From positions 127,112 to 191,111 of the forward strand of contig CAJTIY010000005.1 of the NCBI GenBank assembly GCA_910576555.1: 64,000 nucleotides of DNA, written 5' to 3'. Origin of the DNA: an uncultured Alistipes sp. (GTDB taxonomy: Bacteria; Bacteroidota; Bacteroidia; Bacteroidales; Rikenellaceae). Numbering within the stretch: position 1 is the first letter of the stretch; the number at the start of each line of letters is the position of its first letter. Under the pieces are notes generated by a model, which was given only the letters and a program-made list of their open reading frames with translations, was not told the origin of the DNA and did not search any database. This document shows, piece by piece, positions 43,080-51,864 of this stretch. Both the position numbers and the translations under genes were made by a program.

Positions 43080-44240
43080 TTACCGGAAGAAACTTTTCAT
43101 CCGCTCGAAGATGTTCTGGTTCCTGACCGACTCGGCCTTCTGGAACGCAGGCATCCCGGCGAGCTGCTCGACGAGTTTCCGCTCCTCGGCGTTGAGTTTC
43201 GAGGGGATGGTGATGTCGACCACGACCAGCTCGTCGCCGCGGCCGTAGCCGTTGACGTCGGGGATGCCCTTGCCGCCCAGACGCAGCACCTTGCCGGCGT
43301 GCGTACCCGGGGCGATCTTGATCTTGGCGCGGCCGCCGACCGTAGGCACCTCGACCGTGCCGCCCAGCAGCGCCGTCGTCACGGTGATGTTGAGGTTGTG
43401 GATCAGGTCGTTGCCGTCGCGCACCAGTTCGGGATGCGCCTCCTCCTCGATCACCACCTGCAGGTCGCCGTTCACGCCGCCGCGGCGCGCCGCGTTGCCT
43501 TTGCCCGTGACCGTGAGCACCATGCCTTCGCCTACGCCGGCCGGGATCTTGATCTCCACGACCTCCTGCCCGCGCAGCGTGCCTTCGCCCTTGCACTTGT
43601 CGCACGGCGAGGTGATCACCTTGCCCGTGCCGCCGCAGGCGGGGCAGACGCCCTGCGTCTGCATCCGGCCGAAGAAGGTGTTCTCGACGCGCATGACGTA
43701 ACCCGAGCCGTTGCAGGTCGAACAGGTGGCGTAGGCGTCGCTGTCCTTCGCACCCGAGCCGCCGCACTGGTCGCAGGCGACCGTCTTGTTGATCTTGAGC
43801 TTCTTGGTGACCCCCTCGGCGATCTCCTGCAGCGTGAGCCGCACCTTGATGCGGATGTCCGAGCCGCGGTTGACGGTGCGGCCGCCGCCCGACGAGCGGA
43901 ACCCGCCGCCGAAGTGGCCGCCGAAGATGTCGCCGAACTGCGAGAAGATGTCCTCCATCGAGAAGCCGCCGCCGAAACCGCCGAAACCGCCGGCGCCGCC
44001 GCCTGCGGCCCCGCTCATGCCGGCATGGCCGAACTGGTCGTAGCGGGCCCGCTTGTCGGGGTTCGACAGCACGTCGTAGGCCTCCGCGGCCTCCTTGAAC
44101 TTCTCTTCGGCCTCCTTGTCGCCCGGATTCTTGTCCGGGTGGTACTTGATGGCCGCCTTGCGATAGGCCTTCTTTATTTCGTCGGCGTTGGCGTTCTTGG
44201 CGACGCCCAGCACCTCGTAGTAGTCTCTTTTCTCTGCCAT
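43080..44240 (-). CDS. dnaJ: Chaperone DnaJ (Hsp40)
   Basis: This is a full-length 386-residue type I J-protein. The J domain with HPD (YHPDKNPGD) is at residues 5-70, and a Gly/Phe-rich region covers about 75-125. Four zinc-binding repeats are CDQCGGSG, CSTCNGSG, CPACGGTG and CDKCKGEG, and the substrate-binding domain follows. It stimulates DnaK ATPase and delivers unfolded proteins. It lies four bases after grpE in the same direction. dnaK itself is not in the window. Confidence 0.98.
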   Translation of the reverse strand: MAEKRDYYEVLGVAKNANADEIKKAYRKAAIKYHPDKNPGDKEAEEKFKEAAEAYDVLSNPDKRARYDQFGHAGMSGAAGGGAGGFGGFGGGFSMEDIFSQFGDIFGGHFGGGFRSSGGGRTVNRGSDIRIKVRLTLQEIAEGVTKKLKINKTVACDQCGGSGAKDSDAYATCSTCNGSGYVMRVENTFFGRMQTQGVCPACGGTGKVITSPCDKCKGEGTLRGQEVVEIKIPAGVGEGMVLTVTGKGNAARRGGVNGDLQVVIEEEAHPELVRDGNDLIHNLNITVTTALLGGTVEVPTVGGRAKIKIAPGTHAGKVLRLGGKGIPDVNGYGRGDELVVVDITIPSKLNAEERKLVEQLAGMPAFQKAESVRNQNIFERMKSFFR

Positions 44241-44244
44241 GATC

Positions 44245-44841
44245 TTATTCTCCTACGACCACCTTCGCGAAGCGGAGCACCCGCTCGCCCAGCTTGTAAC
44301 CCGTCTGCACGACGTCGATCACCTTGCCCTTCCGCTCCCCGCCCGCGGCGAAGCGCGCCACGGCCTCGGCGACCTCGGCATCGAACTCCCTGTCGCGGAC
44401 CTCGATTTCGATGACGCCCCGCTGGCGGAGCGCTTCGGTGAACTTCTGCGCGATGAGCCGCACGCCGGAGCGCAGCGCTTCCACGTCGTCGCTCTTCTCC
44501 ATCGCCGCGACGGCCCGCTCGACGTCGTCGCGCACGGGCAGCATCGCCAGCAGCACGTCGCGGCCGCCCGTCTCGACGAGCTCCATCTTCTCGCGCAGCG
44601 TGCGCTTGCGGTAGTTGTCGAATTCGGCCTGCAGGCGCAGGTATTTGTCCTTCCACTCGGCGGCCTGCTGCGCGGCGTCGGCGGGGGCGGCGGCCCCATC
44701 GGCTGCCATCGTGTCAGTAGCCTCGGCGGCGCCGTCTGCCATATTGTCATCCGGATGTGTGTTCGCAGCGGATTCCGCAGCGTCCGGAGCGATGGTTGCT
44801 TCGTCTTTAACTTCTTCGTTTCGAGTTCGTTCCTTCTTCAT
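44245..44841 (-). CDS. grpE: Nucleotide exchange factor GrpE
   Basis: This 198-residue cochaperone promotes ADP release from DnaK. The N-terminal 75 residues are acidic and alanine-rich. The long dimerising helix with LQAEFDNYRKRTLREK follows, then the beta domain (GVIEIEVRDREFDAEV and VIDVVQTGYKLGERVLR). The ATG at 44841 (MKKERTRNEE) is chosen over a longer in-frame start because it gives the usual GrpE N-terminus. It lies 63 bases downstream of the rsmI-like gene, with only a weak promoter-like GCAATTTG between them. Confidence 0.96.
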   Translation of the reverse strand: MKKERTRNEEVKDEATIAPDAAESAANTHPDDNMADGAAEATDTMAADGAAAPADAAQQAAEWKDKYLRLQAEFDNYRKRTLREKMELVETGGRDVLLAMLPVRDDVERAVAAMEKSDDVEALRSGVRLIAQKFTEALRQRGVIEIEVRDREFDAEVAEAVARFAAGGERKGKVIDVVQTGYKLGERVLRFAKVVVGE

Positions 44842-44904
44842 ATGGTGGTGTTTTTTCGTTTCGCTTCCTTTTATTCGATCAAATTGCATACCAACGCCGG
44901 CCGG

Positions 44905-45615
44905 TCAGCCGATGATGAAAATGGCCGGATGTTTCTGCATTTCGGGCAGTTTCCGGCGGCGCCATTCGGCTACCGGATGCGCGGCGATGAACTGCCCGGG
45001 GGCCGTGAGCTCCATCGCCACGGCGAGGCGCGTGTCGGGCGCCAGCGTCCGCAGCAGCTCCTCCATGAGCTTGGCGTTGCGGTAGGGGGCCTCGATGAAG
45101 AGCTGGGACTGCCCCTCGGCACGGGCGCGCCGTTCGAAGCGGCGGATCGCCTGCGCGCGTTCGGGCGGCTTCACGGGCAGGTAGCCGTTGAAGGCGAACG
45201 ACTGTCCGTTGAGCCCCGAGGCCATCACGGCGAGGAGGATCGACGAGGGGCCGACCAGCGGCACGACGCGGATGCCGCGGCGGTGGCACGCCTCCACGGC
45301 CAGCGCTCCGGGGTCGGCGACGCCCGGGACGCCCGCCTCCGAGACGACGCCCGCCGAGCGCCCCTGCAGCAGCGGCGCGATCAGCTCCTCGACCGCCGCG
45401 CCGGCGGTCGTGTGCTCGTTCAGCTCGCGGAACTCCAGCGTGTCGATCGGCCGCCCGATGCCGGCCTTCGCGAGGAAGCGCCGCGCCGTGCGGACGTTCT
45501 CGACGATGAAGTAGTCGAGCGAATCGATGACGGCCCGGTTGGCCGCCGGCAGCACGTCCCACGGTGCCGTTTCGTCCGAGATCGGACAGGGGATCAGGTA
45601 GAGGGTTCCGGTCAT
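44905..45615 (-). CDS. RsmI-like SAM-dependent methyltransferase (tetrapyrrole methylase fold)
   Basis: This 236-residue protein starts TGTLYLIPCPISDE and contains YFIVENVRTARRFL, AGVVSEAGVPGVADPG and PLVGPSSILLAVMASGLNG. It is the short Bacteroidota version of the RsmI/YraL family. RsmI 2'-O-methylates C1402 of 16S rRNA, and this paralogue group is often annotated only as an SAM-dependent methyltransferase, so the exact target is uncertain. It lies 22 bases after murF-alr and probably shares its transcript. Confidence 0.88.
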   Translation of the reverse strand: MTGTLYLIPCPISDETAPWDVLPAANRAVIDSLDYFIVENVRTARRFLAKAGIGRPIDTLEFRELNEHTTAGAAVEELIAPLLQGRSAGVVSEAGVPGVADPGALAVEACHRRGIRVVPLVGPSSILLAVMASGLNGQSFAFNGYLPVKPPERAQAIRRFERRARAEGQSQLFIEAPYRNAKLMEELLRTLAPDTRLAVAMELTAPGQFIAAHPVAEWRRRKLPEMQKHPAIFIIG

Positions 45616-45637
45616 GGTTCCGTTCGGGGTTAGCGTC

Positions 45638-48007
45638 TCACTCCTTGAGGTAGATCCGTTTCACGCGCGCCGACACCGACGTCAGGACCTCGTAGGGGAT
45701 CGTGCCGAGCGCTTCGGCCATCGCCTCGGGGTCGTTGCCGGGCGTCGGGGAGAAGATCGTAGCCTCGTCGCCCTCCCGCACGCCGGGGATCTCCGTGACG
45801 TCGATCATGCAGCTGTCCATGCAGATGCGCCCCACGATCGGCGCCGGGCGTCCGCCGACGAGCACCGACCAGCGGCCGCAGCCGAGGCGGCGGTCGAGAC
45901 CGTCGGCATAGCCCACGGGGATGGTCGCCGTGACCGTGTCGCGCACGAGTTTTCCGGCGCGGCCGTAGCCCACGGCGTCGCCCGCGGGCAGGCGCTTGAG
46001 CTGCACGATGCGCGTGCGGAGCGTGGAGACCGGGCGCAGCCCCTCGTCGTGGCGCCAGCCGAAGCCGTAGAGGCCCAGTCCGAGGCGGCACATGTCGAAC
46101 TGCGCCTCGGGGAAGCGTTCGATCGCCGCCGAGTTGGCCGTGTGGCGGATCACGGGGTAGGGGAGCGCGGCGGCCAGCGCCGACGACATGCGGTCGAAGC
46201 GGGCGATCTGCGCCCGCGTGTAGGCATCCTCCTCGGGCATGTCGGCGCAGTTGAGGTGGGAGAAGATCGTGGCGACCTTCACCTGCCGAAGGGTCGGCAG
46301 CAGCGCGGCGAGCTCCCCGAGGCGCTCCTCCTCGAAGCCCAGCCGGTGCATGCCCGTGTCGAGCTTCACGTGGATCGGGTAGCGGCTTTCGCCCGCATGC
46401 GCCGCGGCCGCGGCGAAGCTTTCGAGCGAACGGAAGCTGTAGATCTCGGGTTCGAGGCGGTTGGCGATCATCAGGTCGAAGCTCCCGGCGTCGGCGTTGA
46501 GCACCACGATCGGCATCGCGATGCCCCGTTCGCGCAGCAGGACCCCCTCGTCGGCGAAGGCCACGGCGAGGTAGTCGACGCCCTGATGCTGGAGCAGCTG
46601 CGCCACCTCGAAGTCGCCGGCCCCGTACGAGCCGGCCTTGACCATCGCCACGAGCTTCGTGCCGGGGCGGAGCTTCGAGCGGAAGCGGTTGAGGTTGCCG
46701 GTCATGGCGTCGAGGTCGATCTCGAGCACCGTGGTGTGGCTCTGCCGCGCGAGGGCGTGGGCGAGCCGTTCGAAGCGGTAGTCGCGGGCCCCCTTGAGCA
46801 GCACGGCGCGGCCCGCCACGGCACGGCGGTCGATGCGGTCGATGCACTCGCCCGTGGTGGCGTAGAACTCCTTGTCGCAGGCGAACAGCGCGGCGTGGCG
46901 CCGGATCGCGGGGCCGATGCCCACGAGCGTGTCGATGCCGGCCCGGGCGACCATCTCCGCGACGCGGCCGTAGAGCTCCTCCTCGCGCAGGCCGCTCTGC
47001 ACGATGTCCGACAGCACGAGCGTCCGGCGCCGCGCGAGCGCCACGCCGTGGAGGTAGTCGAGGGCGAGCGCCAGCGAGTTGAGGTCGAGGTTGTAGGCGT
47101 CGTTGATCAGCACCGAGTCGTTGATGCCGTCCTTCACCTCCAGCCGCATGGCCACGGCGGGCGCCGCGGCGAAGGCCGGCTGCGGGTAGCCCATAGCCGC
47201 GCAGAAGGCCTCGACGAGCTGGGCGTTGCGGTGCGACGCCTCGTTGCCCGCGACCTGTGCCGAGACGGGGGGCATCGCCGCCGCGTCGACGAGCCGCCGG
47301 TCGCCGAAGCGCTCCGCGATCATCCGGCCGAGGGGCGCGTAGGCGCTGTGGTAGACGATCGTGGGGGCGTGCTCGGCCAGCGTCATCTTCTCGGCGCACT
47401 TCTGCTCCAGATCGCGGAAGTGCTCCTGATGCGCGTCGCCGATCGAGGTGAAGAGCGCCACGTCGGGGCGGAGGATCCGCTCCAGCCGCGCCATTTCGCC
47501 CGGCTGCGAGATCCCCGCCTCGAAGATCGCGAGCCGTTCGTCGCCCTCGAGCATCAGCACCGAGAGGGGAACGCCCAGCTGCGAGTTGTAGCTCTTGGGC
47601 GAGCGGAAGTATTTCATGCCGGCGGGCAGCTCCTCGGCGATCCACTCCTTGACCACCGTCTTGCCGTTCGATCCCGTGACGGCGACCACCGTGCCGCGGA
47701 ATTGCGCCCGGAAGTGGGCCGCGAGCCGCTGCAGCGCCTCCACGGCGTTCGGCACCTCGACGTAGCCGCACTCCGGGGCCGCGGCTACGGGCCGTTCGAC
47801 GAGGAACGCCCGCACGCCGCGCGCCTGCATCGGGGCGATGAAGTCGTGCGAGTCGTGGTTGGCGCCGTGCATCGCCACGAAGAGCGGCTCGGTGCCCAGC
47901 TCGCAGGTCAGCGAGCGGCTGTCGGTCACGATCGATCGCACGGTGCGGTCGGTGCCCGTGAATCGGCCGCCCGCGATGGCGGCGATCTGCGAAAGAAGAT
48001 ATTTCAT
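45638..48007 (-). CDS. Bifunctional UDP-MurNAc-tripeptide:D-Ala-D-Ala ligase / alanine racemase
   Basis: This 789-residue fusion is typical of Bacteroidota. The N-terminal MurF domain (1 to about 420) has the ATP-binding TGSNGKT at 111-117 and a Mur-ligase C-terminal domain with LVLSDI. The C-terminal alanine racemase domain (about 425-789) has the pyridoxal lysine K457 in VAMVKAGSYGAG. YPIHVKLDTGMHRLGF and RLGLGLYGFG supply further active-site segments. The protein makes D-alanine and attaches D-Ala-D-Ala to the peptidoglycan precursor. Fusion couples supply and use of D-Ala. It is expressed with the rsmI-like gene downstream. Confidence 0.97.
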   Translation of the reverse strand: MKYLLSQIAAIAGGRFTGTDRTVRSIVTDSRSLTCELGTEPLFVAMHGANHDSHDFIAPMQARGVRAFLVERPVAAAPECGYVEVPNAVEALQRLAAHFRAQFRGTVVAVTGSNGKTVVKEWIAEELPAGMKYFRSPKSYNSQLGVPLSVLMLEGDERLAIFEAGISQPGEMARLERILRPDVALFTSIGDAHQEHFRDLEQKCAEKMTLAEHAPTIVYHSAYAPLGRMIAERFGDRRLVDAAAMPPVSAQVAGNEASHRNAQLVEAFCAAMGYPQPAFAAAPAVAMRLEVKDGINDSVLINDAYNLDLNSLALALDYLHGVALARRRTLVLSDIVQSGLREEELYGRVAEMVARAGIDTLVGIGPAIRRHAALFACDKEFYATTGECIDRIDRRAVAGRAVLLKGARDYRFERLAHALARQSHTTVLEIDLDAMTGNLNRFRSKLRPGTKLVAMVKAGSYGAGDFEVAQLLQHQGVDYLAVAFADEGVLLRERGIAMPIVVLNADAGSFDLMIANRLEPEIYSFRSLESFAAAAAHAGESRYPIHVKLDTGMHRLGFEEERLGELAALLPTLRQVKVATIFSHLNCADMPEEDAYTRAQIARFDRMSSALAAALPYPVIRHTANSAAIERFPEAQFDMCRLGLGLYGFGWRHDEGLRPVSTLRTRIVQLKRLPAGDAVGYGRAGKLVRDTVTATIPVGYADGLDRRLGCGRWSVLVGGRPAPIVGRICMDSCMIDVTEIPGVREGDEATIFSPTPGNDPEAMAEALGTIPYEVLTSVSARVKRIYLKE

Positions 48008-48109
48008 GGTATCTGTTTTATCCCTGCGGAGCCGTTACGGCTCCTGTATCGTTCCGGCTCTGTGCCGGGGTTTCGGGCCGGACAGGCGGCCTTGCGCCGG
48101 GGCGGCTCG

Positions 48110-48138
48110 GGCTGCCGGGCTGCCGGGCCCGAGGCCCG
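48110..48138 (+). repeat. REP-like element between mutS2 and murF-alr
   Basis: GGCTGCCGGGCTGCC is followed directly by the hairpin CGGGCC-CGA-GGCCCG. It is nearly the same as the element at 6219-6248, with one extra C in the core, and lies in a 176-base gap with no gene. Confidence 0.75.
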
Positions 48139-48183
48139 AATCGTCGGTTGCCGATCGTCGGTTTTCCGCTTTCGGTTTCCGCC

Positions 48184-50676
48184 TCAATCGGCGAAGGTGA
48201 CGATCGTGATGCCGGCGCCTCCGCGGTCGGCGTGTTCGTCGGCGGCGCACGCCACCTCGGGCACCGACCGCAGGTAGCGGCGGATCTCCTCCTTGAGCGC
48301 GCCGGTGCCCTTGCCGTGGAGGATCGTCACCGAACCGACGCCCACCATCAGGGCGTCGTCGACGAGGTCCTGCACGGCGTCGAGCGCCTCCGAGGCGCGC
48401 ATGCCCCGCACGTCGATGCGGTCGCGGAAGCGGAGCTTGCGGGCCGAAATGTCGGCCGAGACCACCGTGCGCATCGTCTGCGGCCGCGTCGCCTCGCGGT
48501 ATTCGCTGTTCGAGACGACGGTGAGCGACGCCTTGTCGACCGTCGTGAGGATCTGCCCGAAGGCCACCTGCGCGCGCTTGCCCTTGAGCGACTGCACGAC
48601 GCCGACCATCTCCTGTCCCGTCATGCGGACCTTCGAACCCACCTCGACTTCGCGCCGTACGGGGGCTTCGGGAGCCGGGGTTTCGCGCGGCGCCGCGCCC
48701 TGCTGCGCCTTGCGTTCGGCGCGGCGCCGGCGCCTCCGTTCGATGCGCTCGATCTCGCGCGCCACGTCGGCTTCGCGTTCCGCGGCGTCGGCACGGGCGA
48801 CCTCCTCCTCGCGGAACGACTCCAGCTCGCGGCGCGCCAGCCGCGTGAGCTCCTTCTCGGCCTGCGCCTCGCGGATCGTACGGATCGTCTGCTCGATCTG
48901 CCGGTTGGCGTCGGCGAGGAGCTGCTGAGCCTCCTGCTTCGCCTTCCGGAGGATCTCCTGCCGCTCGGCGCGGATCCGCTGCAGCTGCTCGGCGTAGCTC
49001 TGCTCCAGCTCCTCGACCTTGCGGTCGGTGAGGCGGATGCGGTCGCGCTTCTGCTCCCAGTAGCGTTTGTCGCGCGCGATTTCGCGCAGCTGTTTTTCGA
49101 GGTTGATGCGGTCGGAGCCCGCCTTCTCGCTCGCCGCGCGGATGATCTCCTCCGGCAGGCCGATCTTGCGGGCGATCTCCACGGCGAACGAACTGCCGGG
49201 CTTGCCCGTCTCGAGGCGGAACAGCGGCCGGATGTGCTGCACGTCGAACATCATGGCCCCGTTGGAGACCCCCTCGTTGGCCGAGGCGAAGTACTTGATG
49301 TTGGCGTAGTGGGTGGTGATGACCCCGTAGCAGCCCCGTTCGAGCAGCCGTTCGAGGATCGCCTCGGCAATCGCGCCGCCGATCACCGGCTCGGTGCCCG
49401 ACCCGAACTCGTCGATGAGCACCAGCGTCGCGTCGGAGGCCCCGGCCAGCATGTGCTTCATGTTGACGAGGTGCGAGGAGTAGGTCGACAGGTCGTTGTC
49501 GATCGACTGCTCGTCGCCGATGTCGATGAAGAGCGACCGGAAGAGGGGCAGCTCCGAGACCTCCGACGCCGGGACGAGGTAGCCGCACTGGAACATGTAC
49601 TGGACGATGCCCGCGGTCTTCAGGCAGACCGACTTGCCGCCCGCGTTGGGGCCCGAGATGACGAGGATCCGTTTCCCGGGGTCGAGCTGCATGTCGAGCG
49701 GCACGATCGTGCGGCCCTGCGTCCGCAGGGTCTGCTGCAGCAGGGGGTGGCGGGCGTTTTTGAGCACCAGACGTCCGTCGGTCGAGACGATCGGGCGGCC
49801 GCAGCCGTTCTCCGTGGCCCAGCGGGCTTTGGCGCGCAGCATGTCGATCTGGGCGAGGCAGTCGCCCGAGGCGGCGATCAGCGGGGCCTCGGGGCGGATC
49901 GATTCGGTGAATTCGGTGAGGATGCGGACGATCTCGCGCCGCTCGGCGTATTCGAGTTCGCGCAGTTCGTTGTTGAGCTCCACGACTTCGACCGGCTCGA
50001 CGTAGAAGGTGCGGCCCGTGGCCGATTCGTCGAGGATGAAGCCGTTGAGCTTGCGCTTGTTGGCCGCCGAGACGGGGATCACCGTCTTGCCGTCGCGCAC
50101 CGACAGCCGGGCGTCGGCATCGACGATGCCGGCGCTCTTGGCCGCGGCGAGCACCGACTGCAGCCGTTTGGCCGCCTGCCCCTCGCGCTCGCGGATGGCG
50201 CGGCGGATCCGGAGCAGCTCGTCCGAGGCCGTGTCCTTCACTTCGCCGAAGCGGTCGACGATCTGTTCGATGCGGCGCACGATCTCGGGGAAGGCCTCCA
50301 CGCCGCGCGTGCGGGCGTGCAGCGCGGGGTAGGAGCGTTCGCGGCGGCGGATGAACGATACGATGCCCTCCACCGTGGCGAGGGCCCGGCCGAGCGTAGC
50401 CGTCTCCTCCGTGTCGAGGAAGGTGCCCTCGAGGCGCAGCTTCGCGACGACGTGGTCCACGTCGGGGTAGTCGCCGCCGGGGAAGTCGCGCTCCATGTCG
50501 AGCAGCACGCGCATCTCGTCGGCGAGGGCGAGCCGCTCCTCGATCTCGCGCCGCGAGGTCGAGAAGGTCTGCGCGAGCAGCGCCTCGCGTGCGGCGCGCA
50601 TGGTGCAGAGGGCCTCGACCTGCGCGCGCAGGCGGTCGAAGCCTATTTTCTGTTCGAACGAGGTTGGGTAGATCAT
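48184..50676 (-). CDS. mutS2: Endonuclease MutS2
   Basis: This 830-residue MutS paralogue lacks the mismatch-recognition domain. The ATPase site is VISGPNAGGKS with LVLIDEFGSGTEP and ITTHYANIK. A long coiled coil (about 500-620) and the C-terminal Smr nuclease domain follow (IDVRGMRASEALD and VTILHGKGTGALKEEI). MutS2 acts on branched DNA to limit recombination and, in some bacteria, on collided ribosomes. The single ATG at 50676 gives the standard start MIYPTSFEQK. It follows the mce gene by 95 bases. Confidence 0.96.
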   Translation of the reverse strand: MIYPTSFEQKIGFDRLRAQVEALCTMRAAREALLAQTFSTSRREIEERLALADEMRVLLDMERDFPGGDYPDVDHVVAKLRLEGTFLDTEETATLGRALATVEGIVSFIRRRERSYPALHARTRGVEAFPEIVRRIEQIVDRFGEVKDTASDELLRIRRAIREREGQAAKRLQSVLAAAKSAGIVDADARLSVRDGKTVIPVSAANKRKLNGFILDESATGRTFYVEPVEVVELNNELRELEYAERREIVRILTEFTESIRPEAPLIAASGDCLAQIDMLRAKARWATENGCGRPIVSTDGRLVLKNARHPLLQQTLRTQGRTIVPLDMQLDPGKRILVISGPNAGGKSVCLKTAGIVQYMFQCGYLVPASEVSELPLFRSLFIDIGDEQSIDNDLSTYSSHLVNMKHMLAGASDATLVLIDEFGSGTEPVIGGAIAEAILERLLERGCYGVITTHYANIKYFASANEGVSNGAMMFDVQHIRPLFRLETGKPGSSFAVEIARKIGLPEEIIRAASEKAGSDRINLEKQLREIARDKRYWEQKRDRIRLTDRKVEELEQSYAEQLQRIRAERQEILRKAKQEAQQLLADANRQIEQTIRTIREAQAEKELTRLARRELESFREEEVARADAAEREADVAREIERIERRRRRRAERKAQQGAAPRETPAPEAPVRREVEVGSKVRMTGQEMVGVVQSLKGKRAQVAFGQILTTVDKASLTVVSNSEYREATRPQTMRTVVSADISARKLRFRDRIDVRGMRASEALDAVQDLVDDALMVGVGSVTILHGKGTGALKEEIRRYLRSVPEVACAADEHADRGGAGITIVTFAD

Positions 50677-50771
50677 GATTCCGAAATCGAACTCCGGAGC
50701 GTGCGTCGCCACGTCCCGCATCGCCCGGCGTGCGGGAGGCCGCTCCTCCGGGTGCGGGGCGTTCCCGCGGG

Positions 50772-51773
50772 TCAGCGTGTCTGTTTCAACGAGTCCTGCC
50801 GCGCCTTTTCGGCCGCGCGGGCCGCGCGGCGCTCGGCCTTCTCTTTGAGTTTCTCCGGGTCGCGGCCGAAGAGCGAGAAGTGGACGTAGCGGGCCGGGTA
50901 GGCCTTCAGGTCGGCGAGCAGGGCCCCGAGGTTTTCCGAGGTCTCGGTCAGCGAGTCGTAGAGACCCGGATCGGTCATCAGCCTGCCCACGGTACCCTCG
51001 CCCGAGGCGGCTGCGGCGAGCAGCGCGTCGAGGTTGCCGACCGCGGCGGTCAGCTTGTCGGCGAACTCGGCCTCGGCGAATTGCGTCGTGATGCGGTTCA
51101 GGTCGCCGATCACGCTGTCGACACGCCCGGCGTTGGAGCCGAGCATCGCCGAGAACTCCGAGAGCCCCTCCATCGCGCTCTTCAGGTGCGCCTTCTCGTC
51201 GCGCAGGATCTCGGCGGCGTCGCCCGTCACGGCGTCGAGGTTGCGCATCGTGCCGGCGATGTGGGCGGCATTGGTCTCCATCAGCGAGTTGAGGTTGGCG
51301 AGCGCCCGCGAGAGATCGCCGGTGAGCTGCGTGACCTTCTGCTTGAGGAAGTCGAGTTCCGAGCCGGCCATGTCCATCAGATCGAATCCGTGGCCCGAGC
51401 GGAGCGTGTCGCCCTCGGCGAGGAGCCGTGCGGAGGTGCCGTAGACGATCTCCACGGCCTTGTTGCCCATCAGTCCGTTGCTCACGATCTTCGCCTCGGA
51501 GTCGCTCGGGAGCCGGTAGCGCTTGCGGACGGTGAGCTGCAGCACCACCTTGTCGTTTTCGGCGGGGTCGAACGTCACGCCGGTCACCGTGCCGATCTTG
51601 ACGCCCCGCAGCAGGATGGGCGAAGCGGCCTGCACGCCGTCGATGCGGTCGTAGGCGGCGTAGTATTCGATGTTGCGGCTGAAGATGTCGAATCCCTTCA
51701 GAAACCGTATTCCGGCCCATGCCGCGCCGATCATCGCCACGGCGAACAGGCCTATTTTCACTTCTCTTTTCAT
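50772..51773 (-). CDS. MCE/MlaD-family protein
   Basis: This 333-residue protein has one N-terminal transmembrane helix (KIGLFAVAMIGAAWAGIRFL). An MCE domain follows (about 35-115, with ASPILLRGVKIGTVTGV), then a long coiled coil rich in N and L. MCE proteins form hexameric tunnels that carry lipids between the inner and outer membranes. The ABC partners (MlaE/MlaF-like) are not adjacent. It sits between the amidase and mutS2 on the same strand, a neighbourhood consistent with envelope biogenesis. It ends in a basic tail. Confidence 0.93.
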   Translation of the reverse strand: MKREVKIGLFAVAMIGAAWAGIRFLKGFDIFSRNIEYYAAYDRIDGVQAASPILLRGVKIGTVTGVTFDPAENDKVVLQLTVRKRYRLPSDSEAKIVSNGLMGNKAVEIVYGTSARLLAEGDTLRSGHGFDLMDMAGSELDFLKQKVTQLTGDLSRALANLNSLMETNAAHIAGTMRNLDAVTGDAAEILRDEKAHLKSAMEGLSEFSAMLGSNAGRVDSVIGDLNRITTQFAEAEFADKLTAAVGNLDALLAAAASGEGTVGRLMTDPGLYDSLTETSENLGALLADLKAYPARYVHFSLFGRDPEKLKEKAERRAARAAEKARQDSLKQTR

Positions 51774-51864
51774 ATCTTTCGATCGTTCGTATCGATTGGG
51801 TGTCACGCCCTTCGGGGCCGCATGGCGGCGCTCCCCGCCGGCGCGGCCTGCAGGCGCCGGCTCT

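Noticed and set aside
51824..51862. Hairpin CCGGCGC...GCGCCGG containing GCGGCCTGCAGG as another REP-like element
   Set aside because: It only partly matches the core and its layout differs (core inside the loop). It was not counted with the family.
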